NCBI GenBank assembly: GCA_020161775.1
Contig: JAIUOW010000002.1
Span: forward strand, 245,964-309,963
Reading direction: 5' to 3'
Length of the DNA: 64,000 nt
Source: Pseudomonadota bacterium
Lineage (GTDB): Bacteria > Pseudomonadota > Gammaproteobacteria > Burkholderiales > Burkholderiaceae_C
This document shows positions 44,250-54,017 of the stretch, piece by piece. How positions within the stretch are numbered: the stretch's first letter is position 1; every line of letters begins with the position of its first letter. The notes beneath the pieces were generated by a model, which made no database searches, had not been told where the DNA came from, and worked only from the letters and a program-made list of their open reading frames with translations. Both the position numbers and the translations under genes were made by a program.

Positions 44250-46516
44250 AGAGCTACGTCACATCCTACAATGGCCTGTTCGGTCGCCAGGCGGAAGACG
44301 CGCCCGCCGTGCAACGCATCGAGATCCCGATCATCCAGCGTGACTACGCGCAAGGCCGGGACAGCGGCACCGTCGCGCGCATCCGCGCCAACTTCCTCGA
44401 CGCTCTGCACGACGCACTAACCACGAAGACGCCCATCAGCCTCGACTTCGTCTATGGCGACGTCGTTGGCGGGACGCTGCGCCCGCTCGACGGCCAGCAG
44501 CGTCTGACCACCCTGTTCCTCCTGCACTGGTACCTCGCGTGGCGCGCGGGAAGCCTGGAGCAGGAATCCGGCTGGAAACGCTTCGAGTACGCCACGCGTC
44601 CCAGCGCACGACGCTTCTGCGAGTGCCTCGTAGAGTCCAGCCCAACGGCGGACGCCAAACTGCGCCCGTGGTTTGAGGACCAGCCCTGGTTTCTTCACAC
44701 CTGGCAGCACGATCCGACGATCCAGTCGATGCTCGTGATGCTCGAGGCGATCGACGAGCGATTCGCTGGCGTCGACTTCGTCGGCGCGTGGGCGCGACTT
44801 GTGGACGCTGACGCGCCGGGCATATCGTTCCACCTGCTACCAATAGAGAAGATGGGGCTGAGTGAGGACCTCTACATCAAGATGAACTCGCGCGGGAAGC
44901 CCCTCACGCCCTTCGAGAACTTCAAGGCGAGGTTCGAGCAGATGCTGGAGCACTCCTGTCCGGACCGCGTCGAGGAGTTCGCTCAGAAGATCGATGGCGT
45001 TTGGGCTGACCTGCTGTGGCCCTTCCGAGGCAGCGACGACATCTTCGATGACGAATTTCTGCGGTACCTCCAGTTCATCACCGACGTGTGTGAGTGGCAC
45101 GATGAGCGACTTCCTGAGGGTGATTTGGAGGACCTGGCCGAGCGCGTGTACGGCACGCAGAACGAGAAGGCCGCAAGACACGTGGACTTCCTAATCCGAT
45201 CCTTTGATGCGTGGGTCGAAACGGACATCGAGGCCCTGTTCTCGGCGATCTTCTCGCTAGCGCCTGCCGAGCTCGATTCGGACGATACGAGCAAGGTTGT
45301 CCTATTCGGTCCTCAGGGAGGCACGGTCAACCTGTTCGCCGAGTGCTGTTCGGGCCAGGTTCGGCGCAGCGCGCCGCGCACACTTCTGCTCTACGCTGTC
45401 CTGCTTCACCGGCTGCACGACACTGCTAAGTTCTCGCGACGCCTTCGGGTGTTGCGCAACCTGATCGAAGCGTCCGGCAACGAGATTCGCGCTGACAAGA
45501 TGCCGGCGCTCCTCGCTGACGTCCGCCAACTCATCGTCGAGGGAGCCCTCGACGACATCGAGACCTTCAACCAGGCCCAGGTGGCGGAGGAGAAATTGAA
45601 AACCGAGATGCTCGGGAAAGAACCCGCACTTGAGCGCTCCCTGTTCCACCTCGAAGACCACCCGCTGCTGCGTGGCGGTCTCGCCGCCTTCGATCTCGAC
45701 GTGGCGAACTTCGATCGTCGCGCACGAGCCTTCCACGAGCTGTTCGCCGAGGCGAACCTGCCTCTCCTGACCGGAGCGTTGCTTGCTGCCGGCGACTACT
45801 CACTGCGCATCAACCACCGCTTCATGCAACTCGGGTCCAGCGTGGATCTCGCGCAATGGCGTGAGGAGATTCTCACGGGCTCCAGCCGCGCTCATCTAGC
45901 AGGCGTTCGTGATGCGCTCGGGCGCGTTCTGGACGTCATCGCTGAGCGCGAGGGAGATGTGCGGTCGGCACTCATTGCCTTCACTCAGGCGTGGCTGGAG
46001 AAGACGGACCATGCGAAAGGGCTGGACTGGCGCTGGTACTTTGTCCGCTACCCCGAGATGCGAGCGGGACGCTCAGGGATCTACGCCTCCGCGACCGGCG
46101 CGCTCGGCTACAGCGTGTGCATGCTCGATAAGAAGGCGATGAGCAGCTACTACCGGGACCCCTATCTCACTGCAATTCGACAGCAGAGCGGCGTAGCCCA
46201 GACGGCCGTCCAAGGGTTGGTTCCGCACTTGTCCGGCGAGCCAAGGTTCACGGGCTACGAGACGGAGCCACGCTGGATGCGGCTCGTGAAGAGCGGAACT
46301 GATATGCAGGTGGTACCGGACGGGCTCCTGCTCCGCGCGCCGGCTGCGGCGCAGCACGCGGAAGCATTCTCTCGCGTGTGTGAGGCGCATGCGATCGGGG
46401 CAGATAATTGCTTGAAGCTCCCGCAGGTCACGGTGGGCGGGCGCCAGCTAGACACGATGGATCGGGTGCAGCTCGGGGCCGCGCTCCTCCGGGATTTGGT
46501 CAGCGCCGGGCTGTAG
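44246..46516 (+). CDS. Second DUF262 protein, no HNH motif seen
   Basis: Encodes 756 aa. The DUF262 core has IEIPIIQRDYAQGRD (about residue 26) and RPLDGQQRLTTLFLLHWYL (about 80), and the SEDLYIKMNSRGKPLTPFEN segment (about 208) common in this family. The long C-terminal part is unlike DUF1524, and I see no HNH motif. It probably partners the first DUF262 protein through the 4-nt overlap; it may sense modified DNA or control the first. Codon use in both genes favours CTC and GCG more than the BREX genes. Confidence 0.82.
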   Translation: MKSYVTSYNGLFGRQAEDAPAVQRIEIPIIQRDYAQGRDSGTVARIRANFLDALHDALTTKTPISLDFVYGDVVGGTLRPLDGQQRLTTLFLLHWYLAWRAGSLEQESGWKRFEYATRPSARRFCECLVESSPTADAKLRPWFEDQPWFLHTWQHDPTIQSMLVMLEAIDERFAGVDFVGAWARLVDADAPGISFHLLPIEKMGLSEDLYIKMNSRGKPLTPFENFKARFEQMLEHSCPDRVEEFAQKIDGVWADLLWPFRGSDDIFDDEFLRYLQFITDVCEWHDERLPEGDLEDLAERVYGTQNEKAARHVDFLIRSFDAWVETDIEALFSAIFSLAPAELDSDDTSKVVLFGPQGGTVNLFAECCSGQVRRSAPRTLLLYAVLLHRLHDTAKFSRRLRVLRNLIEASGNEIRADKMPALLADVRQLIVEGALDDIETFNQAQVAEEKLKTEMLGKEPALERSLFHLEDHPLLRGGLAAFDLDVANFDRRARAFHELFAEANLPLLTGALLAAGDYSLRINHRFMQLGSSVDLAQWREEILTGSSRAHLAGVRDALGRVLDVIAEREGDVRSALIAFTQAWLEKTDHAKGLDWRWYFVRYPEMRAGRSGIYASATGALGYSVCMLDKKAMSSYYRDPYLTAIRQQSGVAQTAVQGLVPHLSGEPRFTGYETEPRWMRLVKSGTDMQVVPDGLLLRAPAAAQHAEAFSRVCEAHAIGADNCLKLPQVTVGGRQLDTMDRVQLGAALLRDLVSAGL

Positions 46517-46734
46517 CCCGCTCATCGCGCCTGTTGCCGCACGACTCTTCTTCCGCCGTCTCCATGAGGAGGTCTGCAGTGACCCGGGACGGCCGTGCCT
46601 AAGACCAGTGAAGGCGCGGCTGCTAGCGACCAGCAAAGTAGTCATCCAGAGCTGGACGTGACCAGTGATCATGAGGTCACCGGGGTTCGTCGCTCACCAG
46701 TAAGAACCACTGCCCAAAGATAACAAATGAGATT

Positions 46735-48144
46735 TCAGTCCGCAGCCGTCGGGCCACCATTTTTTAGTTCTGCGAACTTAGCAGCCATGGTCGGGTTGCC
46801 TTTAGTTAGCTTCTTGAGAGTCACGTCCTGCGCCTTGTCATTGGCCAAGCGTAGGTTGCGATCGGTACCCAGCAATGCCTCCTTGGTCTTCTGCAGGTGA
46901 TCGATGGACTTGTCAATTTCCTCAATCGCAGTCTGGAATCGTCGTGAGGCCAGGTCGTAGTTCCTGGAAAATGCCGTTTTGAAGCCTTCTAGTTCGTTCT
47001 CAAAGTTTGTGATATCAATGTTCTGGGCTTTCACCAAGGCAAGCTCCGTCTTGTACTTGACGGCATTCATCGCGGCGTTGCGCAGCAGCGTGATGATGGG
47101 AATGAAAAATTGCGGGCGCACCACGTACATCTTGGGGTAGCGGTGGAACATGTCGACGATACCGGTGTTGTAGAGCTCGCTGTCAGGTTCCAATAGAGAG
47201 ACCAGGACCGCGTACTCGCAGCCCTTCCCCGTGCGGTCCTTGTCCAACTCCTTCAGGAAGTCCTCGTTGCGCTTCTTCGTGGCCGTCGCGTCGCTCTCGT
47301 TCTTCATCTCGAACATAATAGAAACGATCTCGGTGCCCGACTCATCGGTGTCACGGAAGATGTAGTCGCCTTTGCTGCCGGTGCTTGCGTCGTTGTCCTT
47401 TTCGAAGTACGCCCGAGGAAAGGCGGTGGCGCGGATACGGTTGAATTCAGTTTCGCAGTGCTGTTCCAGCGTTTCGCCCACCATCTTGGTAGACAAACGA
47501 GCCTTCATGTCACGCAAACGTTCGATGGCATCATCGCGGTCCTTGATCTGGACTTCGTAGCGTTCTTTGAGAGATTGCTCGGCCAAGTGCTTTTCCAGGC
47601 GGGATTGAGCCAGACTGGCCTGCAGTTCGTCACGTTGCTTCTCGACAGCGGCGAGCGCCTCGGTTATGGCGAGTCTTTGTGACAGTTCCACCTCTGCCAG
47701 CCGGGCATTGAGGCTCTGGATTTCGCCGTCTTTAGCAGCGGCGGCTTTCTGCAAGTCAGCCATGCGATGGACTTCGGCAAGTTGCCGAACTGTCTGGGTC
47801 TCTTGGCGGGATTTGTCCAGTTCCCTGGCCAAAGCGTCTCTTTGCTTTTCAATATCGACGAGCGCTTGTGCCACAGCCAGCTGGCGGGCCACATCGCCGG
47901 CATCTACCTGGGCCTTGAGCCGTTGGATTTCTGCTTCCCTCTTTGCACCCTGCTTTTGTAACTCCGCCATCAGTTGGGCGCGGGCAAGTTCCACAGCGCT
48001 CTGTTTGTCGCGCTCGGCGAGTTCCAGCCGCTCGTGCAGCTGATGCTCGAAGTCTTTGTCACGCACCTGTTTGAGGATGTGGGCGTAGCCGGCCTCATCA
48101 ATCTTGAAAGCCTTACCGCAATGTGGGCAGACTATTTCGTTCAT
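46735..48144 (-). CDS. DUF2130 coiled-coil protein
   Basis: Encodes 469 aa from the ATG at 48144 ([20 protein letters not shown]). A zinc-ribbon-like CPHC starts it, then a long Ala/Glu/Lys/Gln-rich coiled coil (about residues 35-230), then the conserved DUF2130 domain ([20 protein letters not shown] and [20 protein letters not shown]). This family resembles RmuC-type proteins with a degenerate nuclease-like fold, and its role is unknown. A longer start at 48216 lacks support. It is divergent from the gene at 48262. Confidence 0.8.
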   Translation of the reverse strand: MNEIVCPHCGKAFKIDEAGYAHILKQVRDKDFEHQLHERLELAERDKQSAVELARAQLMAELQKQGAKREAEIQRLKAQVDAGDVARQLAVAQALVDIEKQRDALARELDKSRQETQTVRQLAEVHRMADLQKAAAAKDGEIQSLNARLAEVELSQRLAITEALAAVEKQRDELQASLAQSRLEKHLAEQSLKERYEVQIKDRDDAIERLRDMKARLSTKMVGETLEQHCETEFNRIRATAFPRAYFEKDNDASTGSKGDYIFRDTDESGTEIVSIMFEMKNESDATATKKRNEDFLKELDKDRTGKGCEYAVLVSLLEPDSELYNTGIVDMFHRYPKMYVVRPQFFIPIITLLRNAAMNAVKYKTELALVKAQNIDITNFENELEGFKTAFSRNYDLASRRFQTAIEEIDKSIDHLQKTKEALLGTDRNLRLANDKAQDVTLKKLTKGNPTMAAKFAELKNGGPTAAD

Positions 48145-48261
48145 GGTTTTCACTCTCTGAGCACATAGGGTAGCAAATGCGCAGAACGGGATTGCGCTTA
48201 TGGACATCTCTGGCATGCTCCTCTAAGCTTTCACATCAGTTAAATCGCAGCTGGGGCGTCG

Positions 48262-49806
48262 ATGGGATTTTTGGCAGATCTGTTTTCAACGCTCTTCGGC
48301 ACCGAATCTGGGCAGTCTGATGCAAGCAATTCAGAGGGCGCTTCAAGTCACGCCTACGATAGGACCCATTCACGCGCGCTAGTCGCTGGCGCAATCTATA
48401 GCGGCAAAATTCGAGCTGTTAGGAAAAAACTTGCCGAAATTGATAGCCCGGGCTTTCGCGCGATCGTTTTTGCGGGAGGGATTTCCGATCAGTTCGTCGA
48501 AGACGTGTCACAGGTCCTAACTGTTGGCGACGCAGTCGAGTTCGTCTTAATTGAGCCCAACCCCAGAAACTTGGGTCAATGGATCGTCAGCCTCGTAGCT
48601 GTACCAGAAGCCCGCGTCCGTTTGGCGATGTCGACAATGTGTTTGGGTCATGAATTCGAATCAGAGATCAAATACATCGCCAAACAATCTGCCGAAATGG
48701 AATACCAAGGCGCCCCCGTGATCGTGCCTCTTAGAGAACTCTCATGGGCTAGCCTGCGCAGTCCACACGAGGCCGTACGCCTTCACACCTGGCATAAGGC
48801 GAAGATCACCCGCCTGGTCCAGCCGGACGGATGGCTGACTGACAAGCGTAAGAGCATGCGTGCCCATATCGTCGCCAGCATCCGTGCGTCCACTCCCCGC
48901 CCCCAATCCCAGCTGGTCGAAATGCCATTTAGCGCTCAAACTTTTCGCCTATGGGCACAGGCCCGCGTACCCAAGGGTTGCGACGCGGTGGTGCTGCACG
49001 TACTGGAAGAACTGGAAGAAGGGCGGACCCTGAGCGAGATCGGAAAAGTCACTGGCCTTCCGCCGGCCACTCTTGACGCCGTCCTAGGCGCGCTTGCGTC
49101 GATGGGCTTGGCTGGCGGCAGCAAGCCGACAGGCAGGGGTCGAAAAATCGCTCAGGCTCTTCGCATGGCCCGGGACGCCAACGCCAACCCAGTACGAGGC
49201 CTGTTTGTGAGTGCCGCGCCAGTGCAAGAGCAATATCAACGCGCACCACAAGGACCGGCCCGCGACTATCCTGCCGAGTGGCCTCGCCCTGCCAGCAGCC
49301 GACCGGCCGAAGAGCTCTTCACACGTGCCAGCGATCATGGATTGCCGAGCCAGCTGCTTGTCTGCGCACAGGCAGACGGCAAGGCAGGCATGATCGCGGG
49401 TTTGCAGTCCCAGCCTGAGCTCACGCTGAGCCTGCGGCGAGAAAGCGGCAGCCCTTGGCGGACGGTTTGGCTGCAGGTGCCAGAGCACTGGGTGTTCGCC
49501 GGCATGTGGCTGGCGTTCGACGCCGTCGGCAAGACCCATTTTCGGCCTCATGGTGATGTGGAATGCTGCAGGCAGGTTGTTCTGGTGCGGCTGGCCGCGC
49601 AGACCCCGGAAACCCTTGCCCAAGTGCCGCGCACCCTATATTTCGAGCCATGGACCCGCACATGCTGGCAGTTGCGCGATCCAGACAAAGTGCGGTTGGT
49701 CCGCAGGCAGGGAACTGGTTTCCCGGAGATTCCGATGGCGGCCGATCTCGGTCTGACCGGTACCCTCACTGCCAACGCTTGGGTGTCCGCGGGTATTAGG
49801 GTATGA
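48262..49806 (+). CDS. S1-like domain protein with a helix-turn-helix-like segment, unknown
   Basis: Encodes 514 aa. Residues about 40-125 (VAGAIYSGKIRAV ... FVEDVSQVLTVGDAVEFVL) look like an S1/OB RNA-binding fold. Residues about 245-300 (LHVLEELEEGRTLSEIGKVT then LPPATLDAVLGALASMGL) look like a winged helix. The C-terminal half is beta-rich, unassigned. It overlaps the next gene by 4 nt and heads a four-gene plus-strand cassette ending in a UPF1-like helicase. A nucleic-acid sensing or targeting subunit is a reasonable guess, not more. Confidence 0.7.
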   Translation: MGFLADLFSTLFGTESGQSDASNSEGASSHAYDRTHSRALVAGAIYSGKIRAVRKKLAEIDSPGFRAIVFAGGISDQFVEDVSQVLTVGDAVEFVLIEPNPRNLGQWIVSLVAVPEARVRLAMSTMCLGHEFESEIKYIAKQSAEMEYQGAPVIVPLRELSWASLRSPHEAVRLHTWHKAKITRLVQPDGWLTDKRKSMRAHIVASIRASTPRPQSQLVEMPFSAQTFRLWAQARVPKGCDAVVLHVLEELEEGRTLSEIGKVTGLPPATLDAVLGALASMGLAGGSKPTGRGRKIAQALRMARDANANPVRGLFVSAAPVQEQYQRAPQGPARDYPAEWPRPASSRPAEELFTRASDHGLPSQLLVCAQADGKAGMIAGLQSQPELTLSLRRESGSPWRTVWLQVPEHWVFAGMWLAFDAVGKTHFRPHGDVECCRQVVLVRLAAQTPETLAQVPRTLYFEPWTRTCWQLRDPDKVRLVRRQGTGFPEIPMAADLGLTGTLTANAWVSAGIRV

Positions 49807-50303
49807 GCGCCCGCGTGCCGCACCATGCATTGGAGTTGGGGGCTGACCTCGCCCTGCAGATTGCTAAGTACGGCTGGAAGAGGGGGCTGAAAAAAGCCGG
49901 CGCCAAGGCCAACCCGGCGTTAATGGTGCTCGAAGCGGTCGCTTCTGTGGCCACCGCGATCGAGTCGTATGTGAACTACCGAGCCAGCGTTGCGGACCTC
50001 GATGGGTTGCGAAAGCTGCTGCCACTCGAACGGGAGCGGCTGCGCCTAGAGCGCGAAGAGCTTACGCTGCAGCTGAAGGTGGCGCGCGCTGAACTCGAGC
50101 AAAACAAGGACATGCAAAAACGGCTGGAGGCGCTTGTGATCATCTGCGTCAACGCCACGCGCCAGGCGTGGGCTGATCTCGACGCGATGCGCCAGCAGGA
50201 TCTGCCGAAGCTGGAAGAGTTCGACTCGCATGCCGACCGGCTAGACGCGAGTTGGCAAAAATTCCAGCGTGCGCTGGGAATCTACAAAGAATCAATCAAC
50301 TGA
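49803..50303 (+). CDS. Small coiled-coil protein, unknown
   Basis: Encodes 166 aa overlapping the preceding stop by 4 nt. A short hydrophobic helix (NPALMVLEAVASVATAIESYV, about residues 37-57) precedes a strong coiled coil (LPLERERLRLEREELTLQLK, about 75-120). I do not recognise it. Its placement between the S1-like protein and the helicase suggests a structural or bridging subunit. Confidence 0.68.
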   Translation: MSARVPHHALELGADLALQIAKYGWKRGLKKAGAKANPALMVLEAVASVATAIESYVNYRASVADLDGLRKLLPLERERLRLEREELTLQLKVARAELEQNKDMQKRLEALVIICVNATRQAWADLDAMRQQDLPKLEEFDSHADRLDASWQKFQRALGIYKESIN

Positions 50304-50317
50304 AAGGGACCAAGGAA

Positions 50318-50740
50318 ATGGCGTCCAAGCTAAAGATCAACCTCCCAGTCAAGAAGAGTTCATCTGAATCCGTCATCTCCGAAGCGATGGCGCTTAAGAA
50401 AATGGACGTCATTAAGGAAAGCCTCGTTACTTTCAGGGCCGTCGTTGATTTGCTCAAATCGATTCCCAATCTGAAAGCGACCGCACTGGAGTGGGAGGGG
50501 AAGGTCGCGGTCGCAGAGGCCGGGTTCAGGACCGCCGAGGTCAGCTTGCACGAGCAGAAGGTCCAGAGCATGACTCGCATGGCCGAGCTGCAGTACCTGA
50601 GGGACAGTCAGCAAAAGCTGTTCGAACTGTTCGATGAGCTCTTGCGGTCTTTTCGGGGCACCGACATGGATTCGCAGCGTCAGGGGAAACTCGAAGACAA
50701 GCTGCTCGCCCTAGGGGAAATGCTGGTCAAGCTGAAGTAG
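50318..50740 (+). CDS. Small helical protein, unknown
   Basis: Encodes 140 aa from the ATG at 50318 (MASKLKINLPVKKSSSES), preceded by AAGGGACCAAGG. Almost wholly helical, with regularly spaced charged residues (AVAEAGFRTAEVSLHEQKVQ). Size and character resemble the preceding small protein, and the pair could form a heteromeric coil. An in-frame start at 50252 lies in the previous gene and is rejected. Confidence 0.68.
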   Translation: MASKLKINLPVKKSSSESVISEAMALKKMDVIKESLVTFRAVVDLLKSIPNLKATALEWEGKVAVAEAGFRTAEVSLHEQKVQSMTRMAELQYLRDSQQKLFELFDELLRSFRGTDMDSQRQGKLEDKLLALGEMLVKLK

Positions 50741-50750
50741 TCAGCGCCGG

Positions 50751-53700
50751 ATGCTGTTCTCCCTCATCTGCGCCGGCATCAGCCTCACGGGGACAGCGAT
50801 CTCGTGGTGGAACGAGCAGCGCACCGCCGAGGTCCGTGCACAAATCCAGGCACTAGAAGAAGATTACAAGACCATCCTTGGCGCGGATGCCGCGGGCCGG
50901 AAGCAGCTTGCCGCGCCTTACATAGCAGACCTGAAATCGCTGATCACTGTTGAAGTGAAGATGCGCCAAGAGGTCGATGCCGATCTGACTCAAGCGCTGG
51001 CCCATGCGCGTTCCATCAAGGACACTCGCTTCGGCGCACGCGAAGGCACCACCTTGCAGCGAGCCACACTGGAACTCGAGATGGCACTCGGCCAAATCAG
51101 GGCAGAGCTCGCTTGGCTGGACGTGGCTGCCGCTAATCTGGACACCATCGCGGCGGACCGGTTCGACGTGTTGCCATCAGCCACTGCCCTCCAGTTGCCA
51201 CTCAACTTTCCGCGCGAGGGCGGCATTGTGCAGCTTGACTCACAAGATCGCGATGCAGCGGTCCTGCATGGTTACACCGTTAGAAAATCGAAGGGAGAGG
51301 CGATTGGCCCGGGCCGGTATGCCGTAGTGGAGGTAGACCACCGAAAGCGTACCGTCATTCTCTCCACTTCCAAGGCCGCACTGATGGACGCCAATCTGTC
51401 GGACGGACACGAAACACTCACTGCTGTGGTGAAGCGGCGGGACCGAGAAGGTCTTCATCTCGAAACGGACGGAATCGCGCTGATGTTGCCGCTCGGCCAC
51501 GGAGCGAAACACGAATCGATCCAGGTCGACGCGGAGATCGAGGTGTACCCCGAATTGTGGACGCTCGATGATATTCGTCGCGCCAGCAGTGACACGCCGC
51601 TTCGCGTACGTCTGCACCCGCACGTTGAGGGCAGCCGCACCCGATGGACATCTATCCCGCTGGCAGTGAGCGACCACCAGTTGCCTTTGCTGGCGCAGGT
51701 TGTTGAGCAACTCGATGCCATTCCCGACTCCGACTCGCCGTGGCGGGTGCACTTGTTGCCATCGGGGCAACTGGCGTTCTCGCTAGGCAATGTGACATTG
51801 GAAACCACCGCCAACCTGAAGTCGAACGCGTTCGACCTCCAAGAGGTGCGGCTGGACGCTGACGTAGCAGAGATATCTATCAAGATTCACGCCCAACTCA
51901 GCGCTTTTGTTCGTGGCACACCTGACGAAGAGGCACTGGACTTAGGACAATTTAGTACTTTTCTCGGCGCCATCCGCCAGGAGCTGGGTACCCGACGCGA
52001 CCAGGTTTCGCAGCGGCGCACTGCGCTGCGATTGCGCAAGCTGTCGATGATCTACCTTGACCAGGAGGAACATCTGCGCAGCAATGGCTCGGTCGGCGTG
52101 GTCGTCACCGGTTACCAGTCAGGCGGCCGTGTGCTGACGGTTTTGCTGGTCGGCGGTGCCACCCCGCCATGGATCGAGCAGGCGATCAATACGCCGGCCG
52201 AGTGCCGGCTGCGTGCATGCACTCAGGTTGCGGAGTTTGCGGTCAAGACGGTCTCTTGGATAGACCAGCGCATGAGTCTGCTAAGGTTGGAGCTGTTGAT
52301 CTCACCCACGGCGTCAGTTAAGGACATAGCGCCGAGCGACGTCCGAAGGCTAGAGATTGCGGGCGAAGGCTCCCAACAGCAAACCCTGTCCCGCGCGCTG
52401 GAGCGGACAATCGCGGGCCGCTTTGTGTCGCCCGTCGTCCACGAAACGCTGCTGGGACTGTCAGGTGAGCCAGTGCCGACCCACGCTATGGGCACCCGCG
52501 CGGTCGAACAGCTGCTGGCGTCGGAGGCGGAGCTTGTCGCCATCTGGGGACCTCCGGGCACCGGCAAGACAACCATGTTGGTCAAGTGGCTGCTATCCAT
52601 CTTTCCCCAAGACGCCGAGGATACTTGGCCGACAGTGCTTATTTCCGCGCCCACCCACGTGGCGGTTACCAAGCTGCTGGTCGATCTGCTACAACGCGCG
52701 CAATGGCTATCCGTGCACAGCGTGCGCTATGCGTCGCCCGAGCGTATCGAAGGTAGTGGCCTGCAGGACGTGTGGCACGTGCAGTTGCTGAAAGACCTCT
52801 ACCCGGATAAGCGTGACGTGGACACCAGCCAGGGGCCTGGCCAGCGCTGGGCGGAAGTGCTGCGCACCCGTCAGGGACGCGAGGCTGCGGCCAAATGGTT
52901 GCTCGGCCCTCGTCATTTCCATGCAGCTACGTGCATTGGAATGGCGCGCCGTGATTACGGGCTTTGGGAGCGGAAATTCGATATAGCCATTATCGACGAA
53001 GCTGGAAAGGCATTCGGAGCGGAACTGATGATTCCCTGTTCGGTGGCGCGCCGTATCGTGATGGTGGGCGACCACAATCAGCTGCCACCGACCATCACAC
53101 CTGAATCGTTGAACCCGGAAATTCCCTACCGTCTTCCTTTTAAGGAGGTGCAGGAATTGCTGGAGAAAAATACCTTCCAACAAATTTTCGAACAGCTTAC
53201 GGCAGACAAGAAAGGCATGCTGACCCGGCAGCACCGCATGCACTCAGACATAGGAAATCTGGTAAGCGAGCTCTTCTACGACGGCAAGCTCACGTCAGCC
53301 CGTACCGGTGGTACATGGACTTTGACACGCAGTCGCGTCATGTTTCTCGATTTCTCGGGCATGACGTGCTATAGCCATCGTAAGGCCCAGGGCACCAGTT
53401 CGCAGGAGAACCCGGCCGAACGTGAGGCACTCATGGCGTTGCTGGAGAGCCTTGATCAAAACAAGCAGGAAGCCGTACGTAGTGTGCTGGTCGTCTGTCC
53501 GTACGAAGCACAGCGTCAAGCAGTTGCGCGCGCGATGCGGGACATGCGGTATGCCTTTTCAGTAAAAGCAACCACAGTCGATGCAGTTCAGGGCAGTGAA
53601 GCCGACATGGTAATTTTGCTTATGACGCGCAGTAGAGGGCCAGTGCAGTTCCTACTAGACCGGCATCGATTGAACGTAGCGATGTCGCGTGCTCGTGAAG

Positions 53701-53870
53701 CGGTGATCGTCTTTGGCCATCTTGCCTGTCTCACACCCCAGCAAAGTGGGCCTATTAGTCGGATGTTGGAGCTTGGTTTGAATGCTAGAACGCTTGAATT
53801 AGTGAAGGTGAGGAACGTTAAAAATCCATGGCGCGCGCTTGCGAAGTGGGTGGTATCACATCAACCCTAA
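50751..53870 (+). CDS. SF1 helicase of the UPF1/DNA2-NAM7 family
   Basis: Encodes 1039 aa. The first 590 residues are an unassigned N-terminal region that starts with a hydrophobic segment (MLFSLICAGISLTGTAISWW), which may be a membrane anchor, then a coiled coil. The SF1 core follows: Walker A AIWGPPGTGKTTMLVKWLL (about 596), Walker B IIDEAGKAFGAE then MVGDHNQLPPT (about 745-775), Q-rich LTRQHRMH (about 823), TTVDAVQGSEADMVIL (about 942) and LNVAMSRAREAV. UPF1-like helicases move 5' to 3' on RNA or DNA. It ends the four-gene cassette and is convergent with the SNF2 gene. Confidence 0.88.
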   Translation: MLFSLICAGISLTGTAISWWNEQRTAEVRAQIQALEEDYKTILGADAAGRKQLAAPYIADLKSLITVEVKMRQEVDADLTQALAHARSIKDTRFGAREGTTLQRATLELEMALGQIRAELAWLDVAAANLDTIAADRFDVLPSATALQLPLNFPREGGIVQLDSQDRDAAVLHGYTVRKSKGEAIGPGRYAVVEVDHRKRTVILSTSKAALMDANLSDGHETLTAVVKRRDREGLHLETDGIALMLPLGHGAKHESIQVDAEIEVYPELWTLDDIRRASSDTPLRVRLHPHVEGSRTRWTSIPLAVSDHQLPLLAQVVEQLDAIPDSDSPWRVHLLPSGQLAFSLGNVTLETTANLKSNAFDLQEVRLDADVAEISIKIHAQLSAFVRGTPDEEALDLGQFSTFLGAIRQELGTRRDQVSQRRTALRLRKLSMIYLDQEEHLRSNGSVGVVVTGYQSGGRVLTVLLVGGATPPWIEQAINTPAECRLRACTQVAEFAVKTVSWIDQRMSLLRLELLISPTASVKDIAPSDVRRLEIAGEGSQQQTLSRALERTIAGRFVSPVVHETLLGLSGEPVPTHAMGTRAVEQLLASEAELVAIWGPPGTGKTTMLVKWLLSIFPQDAEDTWPTVLISAPTHVAVTKLLVDLLQRAQWLSVHSVRYASPERIEGSGLQDVWHVQLLKDLYPDKRDVDTSQGPGQRWAEVLRTRQGREAAAKWLLGPRHFHAATCIGMARRDYGLWERKFDIAIIDEAGKAFGAELMIPCSVARRIVMVGDHNQLPPTITPESLNPEIPYRLPFKEVQELLEKNTFQQIFEQLTADKKGMLTRQHRMHSDIGNLVSELFYDGKLTSARTGGTWTLTRSRVMFLDFSGMTCYSHRKAQGTSSQENPAEREALMALLESLDQNKQEAVRSVLVVCPYEAQRQAVARAMRDMRYAFSVKATTVDAVQGSEADMVILLMTRSRGPVQFLLDRHRLNVAMSRAREAVIVFGHLACLTPQQSGPISRMLELGLNARTLELVKVRNVKNPWRALAKWVVSHQP

Positions 53871-54017
53871 AGCCATCAGCCTTATGCGGACAGCACAATC
53901 AGTTGTTCAGTACGCCGCAGTGTTTCTCCACGGTGCGTTGGGGGAAAACTCGGCGCTGCCGCGCTAAGCTGCTGCAAAATTTGGCGTGCCCTACGAGGAG
54001 GCACTCCCTACGATCCA

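Noticed and set aside
50751-53870. Mokosh assignment for the SF1 helicase
   Set aside because: No kinase domain is visible and PLD motifs are on a separate protein, so it does not match the type I or type II layout as I know it.
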